Counted from the stretch's first letter, positions 34,970 through 43,856 are shown. The stretch: 64,000 bases of DNA from Planctomonas sp. JC2975 (GCF_012985205.1 NZ_JABEKS010000002.1:62001-126000), one strand, 5' to 3'. A program made the numbers and translations. The notes: a model not told the origin generated them from the letters alone.

Positions 34970-35215
34970 TCAGTTGAAGACCGCCTCGATGTAGCGATAG
35001 TCGACAGCAGACGGGCGATCCGAATCACCCGAGTCGGACGCGAACTCCACCCCACCGGATCGAGAGTAGACGTAACGCTTCTCGCCGCCGACTGCGGAGA
35101 TCTCCAGCCGTGGTTGCGGTTCGCCGGAGTCCAGGAAATCCGTGGTGATGGTCCGCCCTTCAAGCGGCCCGTCGGTCAGTTTCGCGGTGTAGGCACCGTT
35201 CGGTGAAGTACCCAT
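34970..35215 (-). CDS. small hypothetical protein, 81 residues
   Basis: An 81-residue acidic soluble protein, MGTSPNGAYTAKLTDGPLEG..., ending YRYIEAVFN. It begins with a pattern (Y-A-K-L-DGPLEGR) seen in small actinobacterial proteins of unknown function and has a beta-strand-rich composition with no catalytic motif. The frame is open upstream, but ATG 35215 gives a compact product. It stands alone between the repeat array and topA. I do not recognise a function. Confidence 0.6.
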   Translation of the reverse strand: MGTSPNGAYTAKLTDGPLEGRTITTDFLDSGEPQPRLEISAVGGEKRYVYSRSGGVEFASDSGDSDRPSAVDYRYIEAVFN

Positions 35216-35743
35216 ACGGTTATTGTCCCGCGGAGGCACGAAGGAGCAACCCCTCGAAACGCACAAAGAAGAGGACTCATCGCGTCGATGATCCGGCCCG
35301 GTCGTGGCTCTTCGTTTCGACATCCAGCTGGTGCGGATCCCGTTCCTGGGTGCGAATGGGCGAGGGATCCACGCTGGTTTCGAAGATGCTTCCTGGCTCG
35401 TCAGCGTCGAGCGATGGAGCCGTGGACTCCTCTCGATGATTAGGTGCTCCGCCGGAGAACGTGTGTATGGTGTGCCTGATGAGCGGCGCTGCTCCACAGC
35501 ACGACGGACCGGCGGAGCCATCGGGGGAAAGAAAGCGGGGGCTGCCGGCGGACTCGCGTCTGGTGCGCGGGTTCGTGGATCCGGCTCGTCGGTGTCGCAT
35601 CCTGACGCGTCAGATACATCGGTCGCTGCTGTCGCAGACGGCGAGCGAATCGGTCATGGCGACGAGTCGCAGCGCGCATCCCTAGAACTTCCGGGTGTCG
35701 AAGCCCGGCACGAAGCAACCAAGCAGTCGAAATAAGGAGACAG
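35216..35743. other. 528-base region before topA
   Basis: No firmly identified gene. One short reading frame (35479-35685) has coding-like third positions; the rest shows nothing I can name. The topA ribosome site AAGGAGA is at 35734-35740. Confidence 0.5.
35479..35685 (+). CDS. possible small protein, 68 residues
   Basis: Frame of 68 codons starting ATG 35479, 7 bases after TATGGT (35466-35471), with mostly G or C at third positions. The peptide is basic (MSGAAPQHDGPAEPSGERKR...) with no known domain. It overlaps another open frame, so it may be non-coding. Ribosome profiling or conservation would decide. Confidence 0.3.
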   Translation: MSGAAPQHDGPAEPSGERKRGLPADSRLVRGFVDPARRCRILTRQIHRSLLSQTASESVMATSRSAHP

Positions 35744-38700
35744 GTGCCAGGGAACAAGCTGGTCATCGTCGAGTCGCCGACCAAGGTCAAGTCGATCGAG
35801 AAGTACCTGGGCGATGGGTACACGGTCGAGGCGTCGGTCGGCCACATCCGCGATCTGATCGAACCCAAGGACATCCCAGCCGACCGCAAGCGCGGCGCAT
35901 TCGGCCAGTTCGGGGTGGATGTCGACAACGACTTCGAGCCGTACTACGTGGTGTCCGACCGGGCCCGCAGCGTGGTCACCAAGTTGAAGAAGCTGCTCAA
36001 GGGTGCGGACGAACTCCTGCTCGCAACCGATGAGGACCGCGAGGGCGAAGCCATCGCGTGGCACCTTCTCGAGGAACTCAAGCCCAAAGTGCCGGTCAAG
36101 CGCATGGTGTTCCACGAGATCACCAAGGACGCCATCGAGAAGGCCAAGGACAACACCCGCGACCTCGACATGGCGCTCGTCGACGCGCAGGAGACACGAC
36201 GGATCCTCGATCGTCTCTACGGATACGAGGTCTCGCCCGTCCTGTGGCGCAAGGTCCGTCAGGGACTGTCCGCCGGCCGCGTTCAGTCTCCGGCGACGCG
36301 GCTCGTGGTCGACCGTGAGCGCGAGCGCATGGCATTCGTGTCGGCTTCGTATTGGGATCTGTCGGCGCAACTCGCCCCCGCCACCGACGACGCATCGTTC
36401 CCGGCACGGCTGAGCAGGGTCGATGGCGAGCGTGTTGCATCCGGCCGTGACTTCGACGACCGCGGAGCGCTCAAGGGGCAGGCGCATGTGTTCGATGAGG
36501 CGTCGGCATCCGCGCTCGCGGACGCCCTCAAGCAGCCGTCGACGACGGTGACTGTGCGCAAGCTCGAGACGAAGCCGTTCACGCGTCGTCCGACCGCTCC
36601 GTTCACCACCTCGACGCTGCAGCAGGAAGCGGCGCGCAAGCTCCGCTTCACCGCGCGGCAGACCATGAGCGTCGCCCAGTCTCTTTATGAGAACGGGCAC
36701 ATCACCTATATGCGAACCGACTCGACCGCGCTGTCGGCGCAGGCCATCAGTGCGGCGCGCGCTCAGGCGACGGCGCTCTACGGGGCGGATTCCATTCCTG
36801 CGTCGCCTCGCAGCTACGCCAACAAGAGCAAGAACGCGCAGGAGGCGCACGAGGCCATCCGCCCCGCCGGGGACACCTGGCGCACGCCTTCTCAGATGAC
36901 CTCCGTGCTGCACGGAAATGATCTGCGTCTGTTCGAGCTCATCTGGAGGCGCACTGTTGCGTCGCAGATGGCCGACGCGAAGGGACAGACCGCCTCGGTC
37001 ACGATGGAGGCTGCGGTTACCGAAGGGGCGCTCGACGGGACCATCGCCGAGCTGGTCGCAAGCGGTACGGTGATCACCTTCCGCGGCTTCCTGCAGGCGT
37101 ACGAGGAGAGCAGAGACGAGGAACGCAACTCGGATGCTGCGCCATCCGAAGCCAAGCTTCCTCCGCTCACTGAGGGCCAGAGTCTGGTCGTGGCAGAAGT
37201 CGAGGCCAAAGGCCACGAGACGTCACCGCCTCCGCGCTACACGGAGGCGAGTCTGGTGAAGCGCATGGAGGAACTCGGAGTCGGCCGCCCGTCGACCTAC
37301 GCTGCGATCATCTCGACCATCGTGGATCGCGGCTACGTCGCGATGCAGGGTCAGGCGCTCGTGCCGAACTGGATCGCGTTCGCGGTCGTCCGACTGCTCG
37401 AGGACCACTTCGGCGACCTCGTCGCCTACGACTTCACCGCCGACCTCGAGAACGACCTCGACCGGATCGCCGACGGCGACGCCACCCGCGCCGACTGGCT
37501 CAAGGGCTTCTACTTCGGCGGCGCAGACCACAAGGGTCTGCGCCAGGTGGTCGACAACCTCGGTGAGATCGACGCACGCGAGATCAACTCCGTGCGCATC
37601 GCCGACGACATCACGTTGCGCATCGGGCGCTACGGACCGTATCTCGAGGTCATCGATCCCGACGCGGCCCCGGATGCCACGCCGCGGCGCGTCAACATCC
37701 CTCAGGAACTCGCCCCGGACGAACTCACCACAACCAAGGCGCGCGAACTCATCGAGGCGCCGGTGCAGTCCGACCGCGAGCTGGGCGTCAATCCGGCGAA
37801 CGGCAAGCTCGTCGTCGTCAAGGACGGGCGATTCGGTCCGTATGTGACGGAGGTCGAACCCGAGATCGAGCCGGTGCCCGACGCGGTGGATATCACCGAC
37901 GCCGTCGACGAGGTCGTCGACCTCGAGACCGGAGAGGTGCGAGCACCGAAGAAGAAGGCCGCCAAGACGACGAAGGCCGCCAAGGCGGTGGACAAGCCGC
38001 GCACGGCATCCCTCTTCAAATCGATGGATCCTGCGACGGTCGACTTCGAGACCGCGCTGCGGCTTCTGGATCTGCCTAGGGCCGTCGGCGACGACCCTGA
38101 ATCCGGAGAGCCGATCCTCGCCCAGAACGGCCGATACGGCGCCTACCTCAAGAAGGGTGCCGACACGCGCTCACTCCCGGGCGAGGACGAAATCTTCACG
38201 ATCGATCTCGCCAGTGCATTGGAGCTGTTCGCCCAGCCCAAGTACGGAGCGCGGCGTTCGTCCAGCGCGCTGAAGGAGTTCGACGCGGATCCGGTCAGTG
38301 GCAAACCGGTGCGAGTCAAGGACGGTCGATTCGGCCCCTACGTGACCGACGGCGAGACGAACGCCACGATTCCGCGCGGCGAATCCGTCGACGACGTCGA
38401 CTTCGAACGAGCGAAACAACTGCTCGCCGACAAGCGCGCGAAGGGTCCGGTGAAGAGGACGACGACCTCGCGTCGCACCACGTCGAAGTCGTCGGCCGCG
38501 GGCGCCAAGACGACCACGAAGTCGACGACTGCGAAGGCTACGACCGCGAAGTCAACGGCGGCGAAGCCAACGGCGGCGAAGTCGACTGCCGCGAAGGCAA
38601 CGGCGGCGAAGTCGACGAGGGCGAAGTCATCATCCGCGACGTCCGCGGCCACACGGACGACCAAGGCGTCGACGGGAACGGCCACGACGAAGACCACGGC

Positions 38701-38779
38701 CGCGAAGGCGGCGCCCTCGACGGCGAGAGCCAGGTCGGCGAAGTCGACTGCCGCGAAGTCGGCCGGCGAAGAGTCGTGA
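35744..38779 (+). CDS. topA: DNA topoisomerase I
   Basis: Relaxes negatively supercoiled DNA (type IA). The 1011-residue chain starts at GTG 35744 with AAGGAGA 3 bases upstream. Toprim domain: VIVESPTKVKSIEKYLG and ATDEDREGEAIAWHL. The active tyrosine is Tyr322 in GHITYMRTDS. The C-terminal part has the actinobacterial repeated TopoC motifs (ELGVNPANGKLVVVKDGRFGPYV, then three related blocks) instead of zinc fingers, and ends in an approximately 110-residue Lys/Ala/Ser/Thr tail (units like STAAK, TTAKA) encoded by 15-base repeats; such tails aid DNA binding in mycobacterial and Streptomyces TopA. Overlaps tmk by GTGA. Confidence 0.98.
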   Translation: MPGNKLVIVESPTKVKSIEKYLGDGYTVEASVGHIRDLIEPKDIPADRKRGAFGQFGVDVDNDFEPYYVVSDRARSVVTKLKKLLKGADELLLATDEDREGEAIAWHLLEELKPKVPVKRMVFHEITKDAIEKAKDNTRDLDMALVDAQETRRILDRLYGYEVSPVLWRKVRQGLSAGRVQSPATRLVVDRERERMAFVSASYWDLSAQLAPATDDASFPARLSRVDGERVASGRDFDDRGALKGQAHVFDEASASALADALKQPSTTVTVRKLETKPFTRRPTAPFTTSTLQQEAARKLRFTARQTMSVAQSLYENGHITYMRTDSTALSAQAISAARAQATALYGADSIPASPRSYANKSKNAQEAHEAIRPAGDTWRTPSQMTSVLHGNDLRLFELIWRRTVASQMADAKGQTASVTMEAAVTEGALDGTIAELVASGTVITFRGFLQAYEESRDEERNSDAAPSEAKLPPLTEGQSLVVAEVEAKGHETSPPPRYTEASLVKRMEELGVGRPSTYAAIISTIVDRGYVAMQGQALVPNWIAFAVVRLLEDHFGDLVAYDFTADLENDLDRIADGDATRADWLKGFYFGGADHKGLRQVVDNLGEIDAREINSVRIADDITLRIGRYGPYLEVIDPDAAPDATPRRVNIPQELAPDELTTTKARELIEAPVQSDRELGVNPANGKLVVVKDGRFGPYVTEVEPEIEPVPDAVDITDAVDEVVDLETGEVRAPKKKAAKTTKAAKAVDKPRTASLFKSMDPATVDFETALRLLDLPRAVGDDPESGEPILAQNGRYGAYLKKGADTRSLPGEDEIFTIDLASALELFAQPKYGARRSSSALKEFDADPVSGKPVRVKDGRFGPYVTDGETNATIPRGESVDDVDFERAKQLLADKRAKGPVKRTTTSRRTTSKSSAAGAKTTTKSTTAKATTAKSTAAKPTAAKSTAAKATAAKSTRAKSSSATSAATRTTKASTGTATTKTTAAKAAPSTARARSAKSTAAKSAGEES

Positions 38780-39513
38780 CGGACCACGAGCAGGAGGCGG
38801 CACCGTCCTCGGCAGGAAAGGACGGAGCATCCGCTCGGCCGCGCGGCCTCTTCATCACGTTCGAGGGCGGGGACGGGTCGGGCAAATCGACGCAGTCCAG
38901 GTTGCTCGCCGAGCATCTCCGGGACGCGGGCCACACGGTGCTGCACACTCGTGAGCCCGGCGGCACCGAGGTGGGACACGAGATCCGCGAGCTCGTGCTG
39001 CACCACCGCGGTGACATCGTTCCGCGTGCCGAGGCGCTCCTCTACGCTGCGGACCGCGCGCATCACGTGGCGACGGTGGTCCGTCCGGCCCTCGCCTCGG
39101 GCGTCACAGTCGTACAGGATCGCTACCTCGACTCATCCGTGGCCTATCAAGGGGTCGGCCGCGAGCTGGATGCCGCGGAGATCCGCGAGCTCTCCCTGTG
39201 GGCGACCGAGGGCCTTCTGCCGGATCTGACCGTGCTCCTCGACCTGGACGAAGCGGATGCCCGGGGTCGCCTCGACGCGGCCAACAAGCGTTTCGACCGG
39301 CTGGAGGCGCAAGGCACGGAGTTCCACGCCCGCGTGCGAACCGCGTTCCTCGCGTTGGCCGAGGTCGAGCGCGGTCGATTCCTGGTCGTCGACGGGTCGG
39401 AGTCCTCATCCGACCTCGCGGTGAAGATCGCGGCCCGCATCGACGAGCTTCTCGCCGAGCGCGGCATCGAATCGGCGACGTCGGCGTCCGGCAGTGACGT
39501 CCGTACCGGGTAG
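38776..39513 (+). CDS. tmk: thymidylate kinase
   Basis: Phosphorylates dTMP to dTDP, joining the salvage (tdk at the window start) and de novo routes. The 245-residue product has a 22-residue N-terminal extension, then FITFEGGDGSGKSTQ (P-loop), the DR(Y/H) motif VVQDRYLDSSVAYQG and the LID region ANKRFDRLEAQGTEFH. Starts at GTG 38776, overlapping the topA stop by four bases (GTGA). The TAG stop is the first triplet of the TAGCGT hexamer before holB. Gene order topA-tmk-holB is a known actinobacterial arrangement. Confidence 0.96.
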   Translation: MTDHEQEAAPSSAGKDGASARPRGLFITFEGGDGSGKSTQSRLLAEHLRDAGHTVLHTREPGGTEVGHEIRELVLHHRGDIVPRAEALLYAADRAHHVATVVRPALASGVTVVQDRYLDSSVAYQGVGRELDAAEIRELSLWATEGLLPDLTVLLDLDEADARGRLDAANKRFDRLEAQGTEFHARVRTAFLALAEVERGRFLVVDGSESSSDLAVKIAARIDELLAERGIESATSASGSDVRTG

Positions 39514-39516
39514 CGT
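39511..39516 (+). promoter_or_regulatory. -10 hexamer TAGCGT of holB
   Basis: TAGCGT overlaps the tmk stop codon and is followed by 6 bases and ATG 39523. No ribosome site precedes the ATG, consistent with a leaderless start inside the operon. Confidence 0.4.
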
Positions 39517-39522
39517 CGAAGC

Positions 39523-40707
39523 ATGCCGGTAGCCCAGATGTCCGTGTGGGACGGCCTCGCCGGGCAGCCGGAGGCCATCGCGACGTTGTGCGCAGCGGCC
39601 GCGGCGACGACATCCGCAGCGATGACGCACGCCTGGCTCATCACGGGACCCCCCGGGTCCGGTCGGTCGAACCTCGCCTACTCTTTCGCAGCAGCGCTGC
39701 TGAGCTCGGACGGCGCAGACGGCGATCCCGTGACGACGCGGGAGGTCCAGGCGAGGACGCATCCGGATCTCAGCGTGCTCAGTACGGAAAGAGTCATCAT
39801 CTCGATCGACGAGGTGCGCTCGCTGGTTTCGAGTTCGCAGTTCTCGCCATCCGTCAGCCGGTATCGCGTGATGGTCATCGAGGACGCCGACCGCATGTCG
39901 GAGCGCACGTCCAACGTGTTGCTCAAAGCGCTCGAAGAGCCGCCGGAGCGCACGGTCTGGATTCTGTGCGCTCCCAGCGACGCTGATCTCCTGCCGACGA
40001 TCAGGTCGCGTGTGCGCACCGTCCGTCTTCGGGTCCCATCCGTCGCGGACGTCGCCGAGCTCATCGAGCACCGCGACGGTGTGAGCGCCGAGGTGGCGGA
40101 ACGTGCAGCGCGCCATGCGCAGAGCCACATCGGTATGGCGCACCGACTGGCGACGAACATCGAAGCGCGGGAGCGACGCGAGGAGACGCTGGAACTCGCG
40201 CTCGGCATCCGCACCGTGGCGGACGTGATCGCAGGGGCCGCCAGGCTGCTCGAGATCGCGGGGGCCGACGCGAAGGCGATCACCGAGGAGCGCGACGCCG
40301 AGGAGCGCGCGCACGCGCTGCAGTCGCTCGGCGTGCAGGAGGGCGGAACGATTCCGCCGCAGCTGCGCAGCCAGTTGCGACAACTGGAGGAAGATCAGAA
40401 GCGACGGGCGACGCGCAGCCTGCGCGACGGAATCGACCGCATCCTCACAGACCTGTTGTCGCTGTACCGCGACATCCTGACGCTGCAGATCAACGCGGGA
40501 GCCGACCTGGTGAACGCGGAACTCCACGAGCGGCTGGCAGCGTCGGCGCGCACGTCGACGGCAGCACAGACATTGGGAACCATGGATGCCGTGCAGACCG
40601 CCCGCGAGCGGATCGAGGGCAATGTCGCGCCGGCGCTCGCCCTGGAGGCGATGCTGGTGTCGGCGAGACGCCCGAGGAACCCCGAAGGGGGAAGGGAGAC
40701 CCGATGA
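39523..40707 (+). CDS. holB: DNA polymerase III subunit delta'
   Basis: Clamp-loader subunit of the replisome, 394 residues. WDGLAGQPEAIATL is the typical start; the P-loop is degenerate (GPPGSGRSNL, Arg in place of Lys), as expected for delta', which does not hydrolyse ATP. SIDEVRSLVSSSQFSPSVSRYRVMVIEDADRMS and SNVLLKALEEPP match the family. The four-cysteine zinc module found in E. coli delta' is absent; TTREVQARTHPDL takes its place, as in mycobacteria (Rv3644c). The C-terminal 120 residues are helical. Overlaps the next gene by ATGA. Confidence 0.93.
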   Translation: MPVAQMSVWDGLAGQPEAIATLCAAAAATTSAAMTHAWLITGPPGSGRSNLAYSFAAALLSSDGADGDPVTTREVQARTHPDLSVLSTERVIISIDEVRSLVSSSQFSPSVSRYRVMVIEDADRMSERTSNVLLKALEEPPERTVWILCAPSDADLLPTIRSRVRTVRLRVPSVADVAELIEHRDGVSAEVAERAARHAQSHIGMAHRLATNIEARERREETLELALGIRTVADVIAGAARLLEIAGADAKAITEERDAEERAHALQSLGVQEGGTIPPQLRSQLRQLEEDQKRRATRSLRDGIDRILTDLLSLYRDILTLQINAGADLVNAELHERLAASARTSTAAQTLGTMDAVQTARERIEGNVAPALALEAMLVSARRPRNPEGGRETR

Positions 40708-42233
40708 CGAGCTCGAGGCACTGGTGGCGCACCGGGGTGGTGGTGGCGATCGCTGCCGTCGTCTCCCTGACCCTGAGCGGATGCTTCCCCGCGGCACGAC
40801 CGCCGGTCACCTCGACGCCGCGCGCGGAGAAGGTGGCGTCCGCACTGCAGCCCTTCTACGGGCAGCGGCTGGACTGGAGCACGTGCGGAAACTTCCAGTG
40901 TGCGGATGCGAAGGTTCCGCTCGACTGGTCCGATCCGTCGTCGGGGAGCGTGAAACTTGCCTTGATCAGGCATTACGCAACGGGTAAGCGTCTTGGATCC
41001 CTGCTGGTGAACCCGGGCGGTCCCGGCGGATCCGGTGTCGACTTCATCAAGAATTCGCTCGACTACGCGGTCGACAAGAACCTTCAGGAGCACTACGACA
41101 TCGTCGGATTCGATCCGCGCGGTGTCGGATCGTCCACGGCGGTGAAGTGCTACGACCCGAAGCAGATGGACGACTACCTCTTCGGGATCACGCCTGGACA
41201 GCGCGGATCCGACCAGTGGATCGCCGAGTCGACCCAGGAGGCCACCAGCTTCGCTGCGGCGTGCAAGCAGAACACGGGATCGCTGCTGGGCGAGGTCGGG
41301 ACGTCGAGCGCGGCTCGCGACCTCGACGTGCTCCGGGCCGTGCTGGGTGATGCCAAGCTCAATTACCTCGGCTACTCGTACGGCACGCTCCTCGGCGCGA
41401 CGTACGCCGGGCTGTATCCGAAGAACGTCGGTCGCATGGTGCTCGACGGGGCGCTCGATCCGGCCTCCTCGAACTTCGACGTGAATCTCGGTCAGTCCAA
41501 GGGCTTCGAGTCCGAGCTCACGTCCTATCTCACGGACTGCCTGAAGCGAAAGGGATGTCCGTTCTCCGGATCCGTCGACAACGCACTCTCCACCGTCTCG
41601 AATCTGCTCGCGTCCCTGGATGCGAGCCCGATCCGCAACTCGGACGGCCGCGAGCTCGGCGCGGACACCATGGTCACGGCGATCATCTACCCGCTCTACG
41701 ACTCGAGCGCGTGGAGCGCTCTCGACAAGCTCTTCGAGGACGTCATGCAGGGCAGCGCGCGCGTGGCTTTCATCCTCGCGGACGCGTACTACGACCGGAA
41801 CTCGGACGGCTCGTATTCGGACAACTCGACAGAGGCCTTCGTCTCGATCAACTGCCTGGACTACTCAGTGAACGCGAACCCCGCGAGCATGCGTGCGCAG
41901 GCCGCCGCACTGACGAAGGCGGCACCCGTGATCGGCCCGTACATGTCCTACGGCGACATCGGCTGCGCGGTCTGGCCCTACAAGCCGACCCGCACAGAGG
42001 GTCCGATCCACGCCGCGGGCGCAGCCCCCATCATCGTCGTCGGCACGACGGGAGATCCGGCGACTCCGTACCAGTGGGCGGTCAACCTGTCGAAGCAGCT
42101 CGACAGCGGCCACCTGATCACGTATCACGGACACGGTCACACGGCATACAACAAGTCCAATTCGTGCGTGAACGACGCCGTCGACTCCTTCTTCGTTCAG
42201 GGAACGGTTCCGAAGACAGATCCCGAGTGCTGA
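40704..42233 (+). CDS. exported alpha/beta hydrolase, TAP family lipoprotein
   Basis: A 509-residue secreted peptidase-like hydrolase related to tripeptidyl aminopeptidase (SlpD/SlpE, Streptomyces). The N-terminus is a lipoprotein signal: helix VVVAIAAVVSLTL then lipobox LSGC. The fold begins LLVNPGGPGGSGVDF (oxyanion region), nucleophile GYSYGT, catalytic Asp in VVGTTGDPATPYQWA and His in YHGHGHTAYN. TAP C-terminal domain cysteines are present (CINCLDY-like, IGCAVW). ATG 40704 overlaps holB stop by four bases. It probably releases peptides or degrades exported proteins; the exact substrate is unknown. Confidence 0.9.
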   Translation: MTSSRHWWRTGVVVAIAAVVSLTLSGCFPAARPPVTSTPRAEKVASALQPFYGQRLDWSTCGNFQCADAKVPLDWSDPSSGSVKLALIRHYATGKRLGSLLVNPGGPGGSGVDFIKNSLDYAVDKNLQEHYDIVGFDPRGVGSSTAVKCYDPKQMDDYLFGITPGQRGSDQWIAESTQEATSFAAACKQNTGSLLGEVGTSSAARDLDVLRAVLGDAKLNYLGYSYGTLLGATYAGLYPKNVGRMVLDGALDPASSNFDVNLGQSKGFESELTSYLTDCLKRKGCPFSGSVDNALSTVSNLLASLDASPIRNSDGRELGADTMVTAIIYPLYDSSAWSALDKLFEDVMQGSARVAFILADAYYDRNSDGSYSDNSTEAFVSINCLDYSVNANPASMRAQAAALTKAAPVIGPYMSYGDIGCAVWPYKPTRTEGPIHAAGAAPIIVVGTTGDPATPYQWAVNLSKQLDSGHLITYHGHGHTAYNKSNSCVNDAVDSFFVQGTVPKTDPEC

Positions 42234-42236
42234 TAG

Positions 42237-42251
42237 TTGCACTCACTGCAA
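42237..42251. promoter_or_regulatory. candidate TetR operator TTGCA-N5-TGCAA
   Basis: Perfect 15-bp palindrome TTGCACTCACTGCAA overlapping the AATAAT -10 element of the downstream TetR gene. Position implies autorepression. Confidence 0.55.
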
Positions 42252-42255
42252 TAAT
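42250..42255 (+). promoter_or_regulatory. -10 element AATAAT of the TetR gene
   Basis: AATAAT is followed by 6 bases and GTG 42262. It shares two bases with the candidate operator. Confidence 0.4.
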
Positions 42256-42261
42256 GGTGTG

Positions 42262-42918
42262 GTGGATCTCGTCGGCGACATAGCGGCATCACAGGGTGGC
42301 GTGCGCGAGCGCAAGCGGCTTGCGACGCGCAACGCCATTCAGCACGCCGTTCTGACGCTGTCGTTGGAACGCGGATTCGACGGCGTCACCGTCGAGGAGA
42401 TCAGTCACGCCGCAGGTGTCTCTCCGCGCACGTTCTTCAATTACTTCCCGACGAAGGAAGCGGCCGTCCTCGGCGATGTGCCCGAGATGCCGCACGGCGA
42501 GCCGGTCGAACGGTTCCTCGAAGCGGGCCCGGAGCAGCCGATCCTCGACGGCATCCGCGATCTCCTGATCACGACGGTCGACGATGAGGCGAATCTCGGC
42601 CAGGCGGACACCGAAGCGCTTCGTCGTAGGCTGTTGCGGGAGCATCCGTATCTCTTCACGCTGCGCATGGCGAGCATGAAGCAAATGGAGCTCGAGCTCG
42701 GATCGGTGATCGAGCAGCGCCTGGTGCGTGATCACCCGGAGACCTCCGACGACGTGGCGCGATTGCACAGCAGGGCGCGCCTCGTGACGTATGTGGCGTT
42801 CGCGGCGATCCGGCACGCGTGGTCGTGCTGGGCAGAGGGTGGCGGAAGGGGCGCCCTCAGTGACAGGCTCGTGGCCTCGTTCGAGGAGCTGCAGTCGTTG
42901 GTGCGCGATCAGGTGTGA
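42262..42918 (+). CDS. TetR family transcriptional regulator
   Basis: A 218-residue regulator. The N-terminal HTH reads RKRLATRNAIQHAVLTLSLERGF and TVEEISHAAGVSPRTFFNYFPTKEAAVLGD (residues about 15-60); the C-terminal 150 residues are the helical ligand/dimer domain, with no recognisable ligand signature. The FFNYFPTK pattern is typical of the MftR/AcrR-like subgroup. I take GTG 42262 because it is 6 bases from AATAAT; GTG 42259 is an alternative. Its own promoter carries the palindrome TTGCACTCACTGCAA, so autorepression is likely. No obvious target gene is adjacent: a tRNA follows and a hydrolase precedes on the same strand. Confidence 0.9.
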   Translation: MDLVGDIAASQGGVRERKRLATRNAIQHAVLTLSLERGFDGVTVEEISHAAGVSPRTFFNYFPTKEAAVLGDVPEMPHGEPVERFLEAGPEQPILDGIRDLLITTVDDEANLGQADTEALRRRLLREHPYLFTLRMASMKQMELELGSVIEQRLVRDHPETSDDVARLHSRARLVTYVAFAAIRHAWSCWAEGGGRGALSDRLVASFEELQSLVRDQV

Positions 42919-42996
42919 GCCGGCGCCCGGGTGGTGGTCGGAGGGCCCTCGGGAATCCGGTAAGCTTGTCTGCTGTGCGCGCGGATGTCGCGTCAC

Positions 42997-43072
42997 GCCG
43001 CCTTAGCTCAGTCGGCAGAGCGATTCACTCGTAATGAATAGGTCAAGGGTTCGATTCCCTTAGGCGGCTCCA
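42997..43072 (+). tRNA. tRNA-Thr (anticodon CGT)
   Basis: Acceptor stem GCCGCCT/AGGCGGC, discriminator T, CCA encoded (43070-43072). D-arm GCTC-AGTCGGCAGA-GC, anticodon stem ATTCA/TGAAT with loop CTCGTAA (anticodon CGT, reads ACG), T-loop TTCGATT. A terminator hairpin follows after 3 bases. Confidence 0.96.
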
Positions 43073-43075
43073 AGG

Positions 43076-43103
43076 AAGAACGGCCCCGAAAGGGGCCGTT
43101 CTT
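43076..43103 (+). terminator. terminator of tRNA-Thr
   Basis: Perfect 12-bp stem AAGAACGGCCCC / GGGGCCGTTCTT with GAAA loop, directly after the CCA end. Confidence 0.85.
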
Positions 43104-43128
43104 CATTTCGAATCGTGATGGGGTATTG

Positions 43129-43200
43129 AACCCTTGGGCGGGGCGATTCCCCTAGGCGGCTCCACACGAAGAACGGTCCCGGAAGAGGCCATTCGTCATG
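43129..43200 (+). repeat. decayed duplicate of the tRNA-Thr 3' end and its terminator
   Basis: CGATTCCCCTAGGCGGCTCCA (from 43144) repeats the tRNA 3' end with one change, and is followed by a mutated copy of the terminator (AAGAACGGTCCCGGAAGAGGCC...). The 5' part of the tRNA is absent. It resembles a tandem duplication or an integration (att) scar; no integrase gene is present. Confidence 0.7.
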
Positions 43201-43229
43201 CCGGCCGGTGCAGAGTCCCCGGCCGTGCG

Positions 43230-43793
43230 TCAGCCGGCGCGTGCTCCGTGCAGGAACATCGAGGACACGGCGGCTGCTGCGTCCTCGATGCCTCCGCGAC
43301 CACTCGTCGTCGTGTCGAGGGCTGCCTTGATCAGACCGGAGAACAGGTCCAGCTGAACGTCGGCGGGGAGATCCGCTCTGAGTGAACCGTCTGCGAATCC
43401 TCGGCGGAAGAGCGCGCGCATCGGCTCTGTCACCTTGGCGTCGAAGTCCGGATACGTCTTGCTGTAGGCGGCGCTGTCGGCGCTCAGCGCCGCGAATTTG
43501 CCGCCCGTGGCGAGGATGGCGCGGGCCAGTCGCGCGACTGCCTCGTCGAAGGGGACGGAGTCCAGGTTCGCTTCCGCGATCCGCGCCGCCAGCTCCGCGA
43601 CGCTTGCCGCGGCCATCGCGCCGAGCAGGTCTTCACGGCTCGGGAAGTAACGGTAGAGCGTCGCGCGGCCGATTCCGGCGGATGCCGCGATCTCATCCAT
43701 GCTGGCTGCTTCTCCGCGTGCGGCGAGGACTTTCGCCGCACCGTCGATGATGGCCGCCTGTGTTCGTTGCCGCGATGCTTCGCCCTTGGTCAT
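43230..43793 (-). CDS. TetR family transcriptional regulator
   Basis: A 187-residue repressor-type regulator. HTH: ASRQRTQAAIIDGAAKVLAARG, then SMDEIAASAGIGRATLYRYFPSREDLL (residues about 25-55). The C-terminal domain is helical and ends SSMFLHGARAG. It is transcribed divergently from the small monooxygenase-like gene at 43901, and the 107-base gap contains the inverted repeats GAGTG-N4-CACTC and GAGACA-N4-TGTCTC, so control of that gene and of itself is likely. Ligand unknown. Confidence 0.9.
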   Translation of the reverse strand: MTKGEASRQRTQAAIIDGAAKVLAARGEAASMDEIAASAGIGRATLYRYFPSREDLLGAMAAASVAELAARIAEANLDSVPFDEAVARLARAILATGGKFAALSADSAAYSKTYPDFDAKVTEPMRALFRRGFADGSLRADLPADVQLDLFSGLIKAALDTTTSGRGGIEDAAAAVSSMFLHGARAG

Positions 43794-43821
43794 CCCCGTG
43801 TCCTCGTTGTCGATGTGCTGC

Positions 43822-43835
43822 GAGTGTATGCACTC
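43822..43835. promoter_or_regulatory. inverted repeat GAGTG-N4-CACTC between divergent genes
   Basis: GAGTG (43822-43826), TATG, CACTC (43831-43835), just upstream of the TetR start. A possible half of the control region. Confidence 0.3.
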
Positions 43836-43856
43836 TAGACGACTGAGGCTGTTAAT

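Noticed and set aside
35654-37216. 520-codon minus-strand frame over topA
   Set aside because: Antisense shadow; no ribosome site, promoter or domain, and topA is certain.
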